DNA from: Lolium rigidum
Lineage: Eukaryota > Streptophyta > Magnoliopsida > Poales > Poaceae
NCBI RefSeq assembly: GCF_022539505.1
Contig: NC_061510.1
Span: forward strand, 39,085,047 to 39,149,046
DNA: 64,000 nt
Direction: 5' to 3'
This document shows, piece by piece, positions 31,794 to 42,979 of this stretch. Below the pieces are notes generated by a model. It was not told where the DNA came from. It made no database searches and saw only the letters and a list, made by a program, of their open reading frames with translations. How positions within the stretch are numbered: position 1 is the first letter of the stretch; each line of letters begins with the position of its first letter. Both the position numbers and the translations under genes were made by a program.

Positions 31794-34224
31794 ATGGCGG
31801 CGGAGATCCAACAGCAGGACGCTGCCGGGGAAATCGTGATTGCCGGCGCCGGGCTGGCCGGCCTCGCCGTCGCCCTGGGGCTCCATCGTAAGGGCGTTCG
31901 GTGCGTGGTCCTGGAGTCGTCGCCGGTGCGCCGGACGTCCGGGTTCGCCTTCTTTACGTGGACCAACGCCTTCCGCGCGCTCGACGCCCTCGGCGTAGGC
32001 GACAAGATGAGAGGACGGCATCTGCAGCTTGAGGGGTATGTACAGTACGGGCAGCTCTATCCATTCATGTACATCTGTGAGTGTCCGATCCGATCGATGA
32101 CGTGAGATGATGATGTGCCAGGGTGCGTGTGGTGTCTTCGTCTACCGGGAAAGTGGCGCAAGAAATGGACCTCCAGGTCAAAGGAAAATTGTGAGTCAGA
32201 TATCTCAGTCCCTAACCGAGCTTAGAGCATGTCTAACAGGCCCCGTATAACCCGCCCACCCCGTAAAATTCCGGCGACATACGGGGCGAGGCGCGGTCCG
32301 GGCCGTCTCAGCGGCCCGTATTCGGGCCGCCCCGTTTCGGCGGAATACGGGGCCCGGAAATCGGCCCCTTCGCCCGTACATATAGTGGGCGCGAGGTGCG
32401 AGTGAGGGGTTAACCCTCGCTCGCAACCCTAGCTCCGCCGCGCGCCGCCGCCTCCTCCTCCTCGCTCCGGCGAGCAATTAGCCGCTCCCCCGCGCCGCAT
32501 TGCACCCCCAAGCTAGGATGGACTCCCGCCGCCGCGATAGGGCATCGCCGGCGAGCGGATCGAAGCGATCCCGCTCGCCGGACACCGTAGAGGAAGCGTG
32601 GCGGCGGCAATGCAAGAGATCCGCCGCCGGCGGCCGTGCCGCGGCACCGCAAGCACAACGGCGCCGCGTCCGTCCCGGAAAAGCTAATCGACTTCGCGCG
32701 GGGCGGGCGCCGGTTCATCGAGGATCCGCCGATGAAGCCGATGAGCGGGCTCAAGTTCGACGAGTGGCGCGCCGGCCGGGAGCGCCGCCGGCCGGGCGAA
32801 AGAGGCTTGGAGCGGCGGGAGCACCGGCGCTAGAAGAGCTCCGCTCGCCGGCGATGACGAGGAGGCCCGGACTTGTTGAAGGAGCTACGGCGGTTCTCGA
32901 AGGACGACGCCAAGAGGAAGAGGTGGCGGCGGCCATCGCCGCCGCGAAGGAGGCGGAGTTGCGGGAGGCGGAGGCGGAGGCGGACTCGTACCTAGTCGAC
33001 CTCCCGAGTAGGATCGCGCATTCCGGATGTAGAATCAATGAAATCCGTAGTATGATCAATGAAATCCGTAGTATGATTCATTGAAATCGAACTTCCCGGG
33101 GTTTTTATTTTTGAAAATACGGGCGAAATACGGGTTCTGCTAGACGGAATGCCTCTTTCGTTGCCAACTTTTGGATACGGGGCGAAAAGCAGTCGGATAC
33201 GGGCGAGAAATATAAGGGGCCTGCTAGACATGCTCTTAAAATTACTCTGTATCTGATTCTGATGTGTCACTCGTTGATGCAAACAAACAGAGGGCCTCAC
33301 GAGGTCCGGTGCGTGCACCGTAACGTGCTGCTCCAGGCCCTGGAGGAAGAGCTGCCAGCGGGCACCATCCGCTACTCGTCCAAGATCGTCTCCATCGACC
33401 AGGACAAGCACAGCAGCGCCAAGATCCTCCATCTCGCCGACGGCGCAACCCTCAGAGCCAAGGTACTCATCGGCTGCGACGGGATAAATTCCGTGGTGGC
33501 CAAATGGCTGGGCCTCGCCAAGCCCTCCGACTCCGGCCGCCTGGCCACCAGGGGCCTCGCGCACTACCCCGACGGCGGCCACGGCTTCGAGCCCAAGATC
33601 CTGCAGCTCGTCGGCGAGGGCTTCCGCGCCGGCGTCGTGCCCACCAGCGACACGGACGTCTACTGGTTCTTCATCTGGTCCCCTTCCCCGGACGGCAAGG
33701 ACGGCGCCGTGGACCGGAGCCCCGCGGCGATGAAGCAGTTCGTGCTGACCACGATGCGGGGTGCCCAGGTGAGCCCCCAGGTGCTGGAAGCAGTCGAGAG
33801 GAGCGAGATGAGCGACGTGCTCGCCGCGCCGTTGCGGTACCGTCCCCCGCTCTCTCTCCTGTTCGCCAGCATCAGCAAGGGGAACGTCTGCGTCGCCGGC
33901 GACGCGCTCCACCCCACGACGCCCGACCTGGCCCAGGGCGCGTGCACCGCGCTCGAGGACGGCGTCGTCCTGGCCCGGTGCCTCGGTGATGCCATGGCGG
34001 CCGACGGTGCCGGGGAGGAGAAGGAGAGGATTGAGGTGGCACTGCGCAGGTACGGCGGCATCCGGCGGTGGAGGAGCGCGCAGGTGATCGCAGCGTCCTA
34101 CGTTGTAGGGTTCTTTCAGGAGAGTGATCACCCCGTCGTCAGCCTTGTGCGCGACAAGCCGCTGTCGGGGGTGCTCGCCAGGACGCTGCTCATGATGCCA
34201 GACCACGACTGTGGCAAGCTCTGA
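31794..34224 (+). CDS. FAD-dependent monooxygenase, copy 3, 414 aa
   Basis: Exons 31794-32035, 32122-32190 and 33291-34224 close in phase (1245 nt). Introns A and D of copies 1 and 2 are absent; introns B (86 nt) and C are present. Intron C is 1100 nt because it holds a 1011-bp Harbinger element; without it and one target duplication it would be 86 nt. GAGLAG lies at residues 18-23 and IGCDGINSV is intact. The third FAD motif is altered: GDALHPTTPDLAQGAC instead of PMTPDLGQGGC, changing residues that line the flavin in relatives. The frame is fully open, so this may be a diverged enzyme rather than a dead one. Splicing must remove the transposon. Confidence 0.85.
32225..33235. mobile_element. 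PIF/Harbinger-type element, 1011 bp, in intron C of MO copy 3
   Basis: Ends GAGCATGTCTAACAGGCCCC (32225-32244) and GGGGCCTGCTAGACATGCTC (33216-33235), flanked by TTA on both sides (32222-32224 and 33236-33238). The interior is GC-rich with a frame of nearly 200 codons from 32500 on the plus strand. That frame is rich in Arg/Ala/Glu, ends in a duplicated INEIRSMI peptide and has no transposase motifs. It is probably captured or degenerate non-autonomous cargo. Confidence 0.8.
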
Positions 34225-35794
34225 AGTCTAGTACGGAGTATATATACTAGCGTATATCTAATTTTTTCCCTTGGTCATAGCACACAATTCTGAATTTCTG
34301 ATACACTAGAGGAAGATAAAGTAGTAGCACCCATCCATTTTATGTAAGCTCTTCTCATGGATTTCATGGTTGCTAAGCTGGATCAATATTATTTGATCAA
34401 CATTGTGATTATGTAAAAAAATCGCATCTAAAGTATATATCCAATAATGACAGAGAAAATGATAAAATCTGAGATTTTTTTTCTATCTTCTTAAAAATGT
34501 CAACTATTCAATATACAAGCACACTTTTACTCATATCTTGAAGTTATTAAATCACCGACACTTATTATAGATTGAAGAACTACTCAAATGTAAATTAGTT
34601 TTGTGTTGACTGAAATGTAAAATATTTCACACTGAGAATCCACACGGTCGTAATATAGTATATCATTAACTACGTCCAGTGTTTTCTTTCCAGTTTTTCT
34701 AGAACTTGTAAATATTTTTTTTTTAGAAAATATATGAAGTGCTACATGAAGCTTGGCCTCCATTTGGACTTTGGGGGCGTATATCTAATATTTTCCTTGT
34801 CATAGCATACAATTCTAAATTTCCTATAGACTAAAGAAGGATAAAGTAGCAGCACCCCTCATCCCTAAGTTTTATGTAAGACGTCGCTATCACTCGATTG
34901 ACCGAGGTTTTTTTTTCTTGTTAATTCTATGTCGATCGACGTCTTCAATGATAATCTCTTCCCGTTTTATGCTTTGATTTTTTCCATACATAAATTACAA
35001 GCCCATTAACAAGCTCAAAAATAGACAACTACCACAACTACAAGTTAACATGAAGAAAACAAATTTAAAAAGTACGTATAAGGTTTAAAATTGCATACAT
35101 ATATGCAATTACGCATCCATGTGTGTGCAATTGCACACGTATATGCAATTACACATCTATGTGCAATTAGAAGCCCAAACATTTCACAAACTATCTTATA
35201 TCCTAAAGTATCTTTGTGATGTAACTAAAGTATATTGAGTTTGGTCGGAGGGTGTTTCCAGGGATACACAGTATTTTTTTAAAAAATATTCAAATAATTA
35301 TGAATATTTTGAAAATATACATGCCGTATCTATTATGTGCATACATAGTTTTAAGAAGAATAAAATGTTCTGCTCAGATTTGAAGCAATATTGTTGTTTT
35401 TACCCGCATAGGCCACAAAACTTACGTTTTTCATGAAGATTACAATACACATAGTACATTGAGATGCATATGTGTAATTTGTTTTAGATTTTTTTGCGTT
35501 AAAAACATTATTTGTTTCACCCGATACCAAATGCTTCTGGGAGCGTTTTGTATCGTACTTTTCTGAATTTTAGTCTCTCTAATTCTCTCTCGCCAATCAG
35601 CATTCGTTATGCACTCACACGAGAATTTTGCTTAGTTATCATGTTTAAGATGCAAGTGATGTTATTGCAATTGCAATGCATTAGTGACTTTTAGTTGGCA
35701 TGTTGAAGATAAAAATAAAGATGCTAATTGATGTCGTTGCACTGCATCGCATTGGGAGTGGCAAGAGCTGTCCTAAATCAGTTTGGAGTAGGAT
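34225..35794. other. AT-rich 3' flank of MO copy 3 with a dispersed duplication
   Basis: No gene. About 34251-34347 and 34778-34881 are degenerate direct copies (GTATATCTAAT followed by TCATAGCA and AGATAAAGTAG or GGATAAAGTAG, both ending in TTTTATGTAAG). Around 35090-35170 the sequence TATGCAATTACGCAT recurs several times. The region ends at the Copia target site. Confidence 0.5.
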
Positions 35795-35927
35795 TGTAAG
35801 AAGTATTATGGGATGCGTAACCCTAATTGGGCCGCACGGTGCTTATATTTATAAGGACAATTACATAGCGTACATACACAGGAGATCTACAGATACACGT
35901 ATACACGTTTGTACAACTACTTTAACA
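35795..35927 (-). repeat. Copia 3' LTR, 133 bp
   Basis: Identical base for base to 47374-47506. Preceded, in element sense, by the polypurine tract. Confidence 0.93.
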
Positions 35928-35938
35928 CCCTCCCTCAA

Positions 35939-38900
35939 TCATAACTTATCTAAGTTAAGATTGCGACGAAAGGCTTCTAATTGTCGTGTAGCCAGTGACT
36001 TGGTAAAACCATCTGCCACTTGATCTCCTGAAGGAATGAATCGAATGTCCAAAAGCTTCCGAGCAACTCTCTCACGAACAAAGTGATAGTCCACCTCAAT
36101 ATGCTTAGTCCTAGCATGGAACACTGGATTAGCAGAGAGATACGTTGCTCCAATATTATCGCACCATAAAACAGCTGCTTGAGGCTGCAGCACTCCCAAT
36201 TCTGTAAGTAAGGTCTGCACCCAAATAACCTCTGCAGTGGTATTACCAAGAGCTTTGTACTCAGCCTCAGTACTAGACCCGGAAACTATAGCCTGTTTCC
36301 TAGCACTCCATGAGATCAAATTTGATCCAAAGTATACTGCAAAGCCACTAGTAGATCTTCTATCATCAGGGCATCCTGCCCAATCCGCATCAGAGAAAAC
36401 ACTGACCAATGTAGAAGAACAACCACTGAAGCGCAATCCAAGGGAGATTGTACCCTGCAAGTACCTCAAAATCCGCTTGACTGCTGTCCAATGCACTGTC
36501 GTAGGAGCATGAAGAAATTGACAGACTTTGTTAACTGAGAAAGCAATATCAGGTCTAGTCAAAGTAATATACTGAAGAGCTCCAACGATGCTTCTGTAGC
36601 GTGTAGAATCTTCAGAACTCAGCACTTCACCATCAACCAAAGACAGCTTATCAGACACCGATAATGGAGTGTCAACTGTCTTACATAAAGTCATATTCAC
36701 ACGCTGAAGCAAATCCTTGGCATATTTTTCCTGAGACATAACAAGACCACCACGAACTGGTTTAACCTCAATGCCAAGAAAATAGTGCAACACCCCCAAA
36801 TCCTTGAGAGCAAAATCAGCAGCAAGATCACGAAGTAGAGCATCAACTGCCTTCTCCGAGGAGCTAGCAACAACAATGTCATCAACATAGATCAACATAA
36901 ACACAGATATCCCCCCTTTGTTGTAGAAAAACAGAGAAGTATCGGCCTTGGATGCAGAAAAACCAAGAGACTGAAGTTTAGAACTGAGCCGAGAATACCA
37001 AGCTCGAGGCGCCTGTTTGAGCCCATACAAAGCTTTATCTAGCTTGCACAAATATCCCAGTCGAGACTCATACCCAGGTGGTTGTCTCATATAGACCTCC
37101 TCCTCCAGAACACCATGTAAAAACGCGTTTTTCACATCTAGCTGACGAAGTGTCCATCCGCGGGACACTGCAATAGACAAGACAAGACGAATAGTAGCTG
37201 CCTTGACAACATGACTGAAAGTGTCCTCATAGTCAATACCATTCCGTTGCTTGAAACCTTTCACAACCAAACGAGCTTTATAGCGGTCCACAGTGCCATC
37301 AGCCTTACGCTTCACTTTATAGACCTATTTGCAATCAATGATATTTTGGCCCCTAGCAGAAGGCACCAAGTGCCAAGTTTTGTTCTTCATGAGAGCAAGG
37401 TATTCCTCATCCATGGCTGCTTTCCAACGAGGGTCCGAGAATGCTTCACTCGAACTCGTAGGTTCACCAGTACTGCAAAAATTTCCAAACCGAATACGAT
37501 CATAACGGATAGTACCATCAGTGAACTCTTTTGGCCGGGAAATACCACTTTGAAGGCGTGTATGACGCCGTTCCTGCACTGGTGCAGCAGTAGCTACAGG
37601 AACCATAGCCATAGAAGATCCAGAGGTGTCAACAGAATCAGCACCGGGATCCGCAGAAGCAGCAGCGTCCACCACAGACGATCCAGACTACTCTGTGGCC
37701 AGCGGTGAGGAAACAGCAGTGGGCGTAGAAGATCCAGGCGTGCGGGAGCTGTCAGCCGACATCAGCGGGAGAGATTCTCCGCGTCGCGAGGCAGGCGAGT
37801 GGAGGGGCGCCACATCGTGCACACGCCCGTGAGTGGAGGGGACCAGCGCCGATCCCGGAGCGCCTGGCGCGCTCGTGGCCTGGGCACCTGACGCGCGCGA
37901 TCCCGAGGGAGATCTCGCCAGGGACAACGGACTGCCGCCAGAATCTGCTTCGGTACTCGTGCCAGCACCTGAAACATCAACAGAAACACTTCAGGCATAG
38001 AAAAATCAGCAGATTCAGCAGGAACAGTAACAGTAGGATTATCATCAGTGTTAGCTGGTACAACACGCTCCTCATGACCATGCAAAATAGAGGGTTGCAA
38101 ATGAAGAGGAAGAAGATGAATTTCAGCCCGCAACCGAGCTCCCGCATTAGAGTGAAGGGAGGCAAAAGGAAACACCGTCTCATCAAAGACAACATCACGT
38201 GAGATATACACACGCCCAGTAGAGATATCAAGACACTTGTAGCCTTTATGAACATTGCTATACCCAAGGAAAGCACACTCGTTTAGAGCGGAATTCTAAC
38301 TTGCGCTTGTTATAAGGGCGAAGATTGGGCCAACATGCACACCCAAAAATCCGTAAAAGGGAGTAGTCACTCTTATTACCATGAAGACGCTCAATAGGGG
38401 TTTGAGACTGAATGACTTTGCTAGGGAGACGATTGATGAGATAGACCGTCTGTAAGAAAAGCTTCGTCCCAAAACTTGAGAGGCATGGAAGCATACGCAA
38501 GAAGCGAGAGACCAACCTCGACAATATGTCGATGTTTACGCTCAGCGGGGCCATTCGTTGATGTGCATGAGGACAGGAAACAAGGTGAGTGATGCCAATG
38601 CGCTGGAAAAAAGAATTGAGTTTTTGATACTCACCACCCCAATCGGTTTGCATGGCAACAATTTTCTTATCAAAGAGACGTTCAACAAGATGTTGAAAAT
38701 CATGAAACTTCTGAAAAACATCAGATTTATTTTTCAACAAATAGATCCATGTGAACTTACTGAAATCATCAATAAAACTGACATAGTATTTATATCTCCC
38801 AACAGAATCAGGGGCTGGACCCCAAACATCAGAAAATACAAGTTCAAGTGGAGACATAGACACACTAGAGGACTTGGGGTATGGGAGTTGATGACTTTTA

Positions 38901-40414
38901 GCCTGTTGACAAGCATCACAAACAGACTCTTTATTTGACTCACTAAACGGAATTTTATTATCTCGAAGAACTTGATGAACTATACTTGACGAAGGATGAC
39001 CTAGACGCCTATGCCAAAGTGAAGATGATGACTTGGCAAGACCATGTGCTTGCCGATCCAGAGATGAAGCAGAGGACTCCAATGTCGGCACAGGATAGAG
39101 ACCACCCACACAGCTACCTTGAAGAAGAACTCTCCTCGTGTCCTGATCCTTAACAAAAAAAGAATTAGGCCAATACTCAACAAAGGCATGATTATCTTGG
39201 GCTAGACGACTAGTTGACAAGAGATTTTTAGTGGCTTGAGGAACATGGAGGATGTTTTTAAGATGCAAGTCATGGTGAGGAGTATGAAGTACAGAACTAC
39301 CAACATGATGAATATCCATACCTGTACCGTTCGCTGCGTGAATCTGCTCATTCCCATTGTAGCGCTCCCTCACATGCAGCTTGTCGAGCTCGCTTGTAAT
39401 GTGATCAGTTGCCCCGGAGTCGCTGTACCAATTTGTATCAATGCCATATGATCCAGATCCAACAGCCGCACCTGCTGACCTCTCAGGACCATGATAGTTC
39501 TTCTGGAACCTTTTCCAACAATTCAGCGATGTGTGGCCCTCCTTGCCACAAACTTGGCACACCGGCCTAGGACCTTGATCACCACCTCCATACTGAGAGC
39601 GATAGTTTTGCTGATTGTTGTTGCCACGACCACCATTGCCATAGTTGTTGTTGGGGCGTCTGTCATTGCCGCGGTAATTATTTCTGCGCTGATCATAGCC
39701 ACCATTGTTTCCGCGCTGATCATAGCCACCGCGTCCACCACCACGGCCATCCTGGCCACGGTATCCACGACCGCCACGAGTCGCGGCATTTGCAGAAGAG
39801 CCAGCGCCCGGGTTCCTGTTCTCAATCCGAGCTTCAGCTGCAAGGAGCATCGAATACAGATCTCCCATACTGATGGTCTTCTGCGCCTTGAGTATTGCAT
39901 TGACGGAAGCCACGAAACCGTCATAATCTTCATCGAGCCCGGCGAGGACATATGATATAATGTCATCGTTGTCCAGGGGCTTGCCGGCTATTGCCATCTC
40001 ATCAGCAAGGCTTTTGATCTGCCCAAACAAGACAGATGCAGTCTTGTTTTCCTTCCTGGTTTGATTCAGGCGAGTTCGGAGATTGACGACGCGAGACCGA
40101 GATTGAGAAGAAAACATCTCGATGACTGCACCCCAGACACCGGCGGCGCTAGTCTGTCCAACCATCTGGACAAGGATCTCCTTTGACATGTTCCTCAGAA
40201 GATAACCGAGGACAAACTAATCTTGCGCAATCCAGCGAGCATACTCCGGGTTCGGGATAGTCATCTCCTTCCCGTCAGCTCCTGTGGCAGTCACCTCCTT
40301 CGGCGGTTCCGCCGCCGTCCCATCGAGGTAGCCGTACAGCAGGGCACCACGGATGTCAGGGAGAATCTGGGCTTGCCAGAGGAGGAAGTTGTCACCGTTA
40401 AGCTTCTCGGTGAC
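35939..40414 (-). pseudogene. Copia gag-pol, multiply broken
   Basis: Order on the minus strand is gag, zinc knuckle (CQVCGKEGHTSLNC near 39540), aspartic protease (DSGA near 39415), integrase (WHRRLGHPS...CDAC near 39000-38900), reverse transcriptase (YVDD near 36890) and RNase H, ending at 35939. The Gag start codon is on the far side of the nested element, at 47253. Lesions seen are stops at 40217-40219, 37688-37690 and 37325-37327; paired frame changes near 38570 and 38455; and shifts near 38285 and 37950. No full polyprotein can be made from this copy. Confidence 0.9.
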
Positions 40415-42014
40415 TGATACGTCCCAAACGTATCTATAATTTCTTATGTTCCATGCTACTTTTATGATGATACTCACATGTTTTATACACATTATATGTC
40501 ATTATTATGCATTTTCCGGCACTAACCTATTGACGAGATGCCGAAGAGCCGATTCTGTTGTTCTGCTGTTTTTGGTTTCGAGAAATCCTAGTAAGGAAAT
40601 ATTCTCGGAATTGGACGAAATCAACGCCCGAGGGCCTATTTTTCCACGAAGCTTCCGGAAGACCGGAGGACTTACGAAGTGGGGCCACGAGGTGGCGCCA
40701 CACTAGGGCGGCGCGGCCCGGGCCTTGGCCGCGCCGGCCTGTTGTGTGGGGCCCTCGTGTGGCCCCACGACCTGCCCTTCCGCCTACATATAGTCTTCGT
40801 CGCGAAACCCCGGTGCCGAGAGCCACGATACGGAAAACCTTCCGGAGACGCCGCCGCCGCCAATCCCATCTCGGGGGATTCAGGAGATCGCCTCCGGCAC
40901 CCTGCCGGAGAGGGGAATCATCTCCGGGAGGTCTCTTCATCGCCATGATCGCCTCCGGATCGATGTGTGAGTAGTCCACCCCTGGACTATGGGTCCATAG
41001 CGATAGCTAGATGGTTGTCTTCTCCTCATTGTGCTATCATGTTAGATCTTGTGAGCTGCCTATCATGATCAAGATCATCTATTTGTAATGCTACATGTTG
41101 TGTTTGTTGGGATCCGATGAATATTGAATACTATGTCAAGTTGATTATCAATCTATCATATATGTTATTTATGTTCTTGCATGCTCTCTCGTTGCTAGTA
41201 GAGGCTCCGGTCAAGTTGATACTTGTGACTCCAAGAGGGAGTATTTATGCTCGGTAGTGGGTTCATGCCTCCATTAAATGCAGGACGATGATGAGAAAGT
41301 TCTAAGGTTGTGGATGTCTTGTTGCCACTAGGGATAAAACATCGATGCTTTGTCTAAGGATATTTGTGTTGATTACATTACGCACCATACTTAATGCAAT
41401 TGTACGTTGTTTACAACTTAATACTGGAGGGGTTCGGATGATAACTCTGAAGGTGGACTTTTTAGGCATAGATGCATGTTGGATAGCGGTCTATGTACTT
41501 TGTCGTAATGCCACGATTAAATCTCATAGTACTCATCATGATATATGTATGTGCATTGTTATGCCTTCTTTATTTGTCAATTGCCCAAGCTGTAATTTGT
41601 TCACCCAACATCTGTTTATCTTATGGGAGAGACACCACTAGTGATCCGTGGACCCCGGTCCTATTCTTTACATCCGAAATACAAACTGCCGCAATTGTTC
41701 TCTACTTGTTCTTCGCAAACAAACATCATCATCCACACTATACATCTAATCCTTTGTTACGACAAGCCGGTGAGATTGACAACCTCATCTGTTACGTTGG
41801 GGCAAAGTATCGTGATTGTGTTGTGCGGGTTCCACGTTGGCGCCGGAATCTCCGGTGTTGCGCCGCACTACACTCCTCCGCCATCAACCTTCAACGTGCT
41901 TCTTGGCTCCTACTGGTTCGATAAACCTTGGTTTCTTTCCGAGGAAAACTTGCTACTGTACGCATCACACCTTCCTCTTGGGGTTCCCAACGGACGTGTC
42001 GACTGCACGCATCA
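40415..42014 (+). repeat. LARD 5' LTR, 1600 bp
   Basis: TG...CA borders. GC-rich central block (40620-40960) with a CATATAGTCTTCGTCGCG core near 40783 that may serve as the promoter. Confidence 0.88.
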
Positions 42015-42025
42015 AGCTCTTTTTC

Positions 42026-42117
42026 TGGCGCCGTTACCGGGGAACGAAGAAAAGTTACACCGCAAAGATTTTCAACTCCCACGTCAACAGCTCTTTTTCT
42101 GGCGCCGTTGCCGGGGA
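42026..42117 (+). promoter_or_regulatory. Two tandem primer-binding sites
   Basis: TGGCGCCGTTACCGGGGA at 42026-42043 and TGGCGCCGTTGCCGGGGA at 42100-42117. Both match the 3' end of a plant tRNA (tRNA-Asp as I recall it). The outer copy, 11 nt from the LTR, has one mismatch to the inner. The repeat unit is 74 bp and includes AGCTCTTTTTC before each site. Confidence 0.75.
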
Positions 42118-42334
42118 GATCAAGACACGCTGCAAGGGGAGTCTTCCACTTCCAATCTCTTTACTTTGTTTTTGTCTTGCTTTATTTTATTTACTACTTT
42201 TTTTGCTGCACTTAAACAAAACACAAAAAAATTAGTTGCTAGTTTTACTATATTTACTGTCTTTTTCTCTATATCGAAAACACACAAAAATTAGTTACAT
42301 GCATTTACTTTATTTACCTTTAGTTTATTTCATC

Positions 42335-42979
42335 ATGTTTCCTCCTAAGTTCACTCTGAAAGACATACCGGTAGGACGTGGGTCTATAATTGGGAGAGAT
42401 AATATAGAAGATTTTTTCACTCATGTTAGTACCACTAAAGATTTTGAAGATAGACACTTGGTAGAACTTGCTCCTACTTATGAAATTGCTGTTGCTTCTT
42501 TAGTACACATGTTGGAAACTAAATTTGTTAATCTTAATCCTATAATCCAACACATGTTTCTCACACTCGGTGATATGGAGGAAGGGGAAAAGAAAGATTT
42601 TGTTTTAGAAACCCTTCTTAAAGAATTTGGTGGAGTAGCAAGAGAGGCTAGAAAGGTCCTTATTAAATATAAGATGCTTGGCTCTTATACCAATTTTGTT
42701 AGTATCCTTGAAAAGATGGACATGGAGAGAGTAAGGTACACTAATAATATTAATGATGGTGGGGAGATTAAGACAACAATACCTTGTAAGCTCCTAGGAA
42801 TGAATGACGCTCTAGAAAATAACTATGGTTGGCTTGTACCTGAAAATTTGTTTGACGAGGATAGCAAACCTAAGAATAATGAAAATGGAGCCTCTGAAAC
42901 TCACATAGATAAGATAAAATGCATAGTTGAGAAAACTCCCAACACCTATGTTGATGCTTCGTCTCTTGACAATACTTGA
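42335..42979 (+). CDS. Element-encoded 214-aa protein, gag-like or unknown
   Basis: The only long frame in the LARD interior begins MFPPKFTLKDIPVGRGSI and is largely acidic and helical in appearance. It has no zinc knuckle, protease motif or membrane segment. AT-rich codon use differs from the host genes. The frame is fully open despite LTR divergence, suggesting either that it is conserved for a packaging or regulatory role, or chance. I cannot assign it to a Pfam family by eye. Confidence 0.5.
   Translation: MFPPKFTLKDIPVGRGSIIGRDNIEDFFTHVSTTKDFEDRHLVELAPTYEIAVASLVHMLETKFVNLNPIIQHMFLTLGDMEEGEKKDFVLETLLKEFGGVAREARKVLIKYKMLGSYTNFVSILEKMDMERVRYTNNINDGGEIKTTIPCKLLGMNDALENNYGWLVPENLFDEDSKPKNNENGASETHIDKIKCIVEKTPNTYVDASSLDNT

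Noticed and set aside
32992..34206. 404-codon open frame antisense to MO copy 3
   Set aside because: It mirrors a GC-rich exon with third-position G/C bias, has no motif, and similar antisense frames appear opposite copies 1, 2, 4 and 5.
35090..35170. Repeated TATGCAATTACGCAT-like sequence considered as a regulatory array
   Set aside because: Only a few irregular copies in AT-rich DNA far from any start codon; more likely a local slippage product.
38558..38938. Plus-strand frames within Copia pol
   Set aside because: They are shadows of the integrase region, which is clearly coded on the minus strand.
40558..40979. Overlapping open frames in the LARD LTRs (also 45601-46173)
   Set aside because: They lie in the GC-rich LTR block, are present on both strands and end at repeat borders, so they are not host genes.
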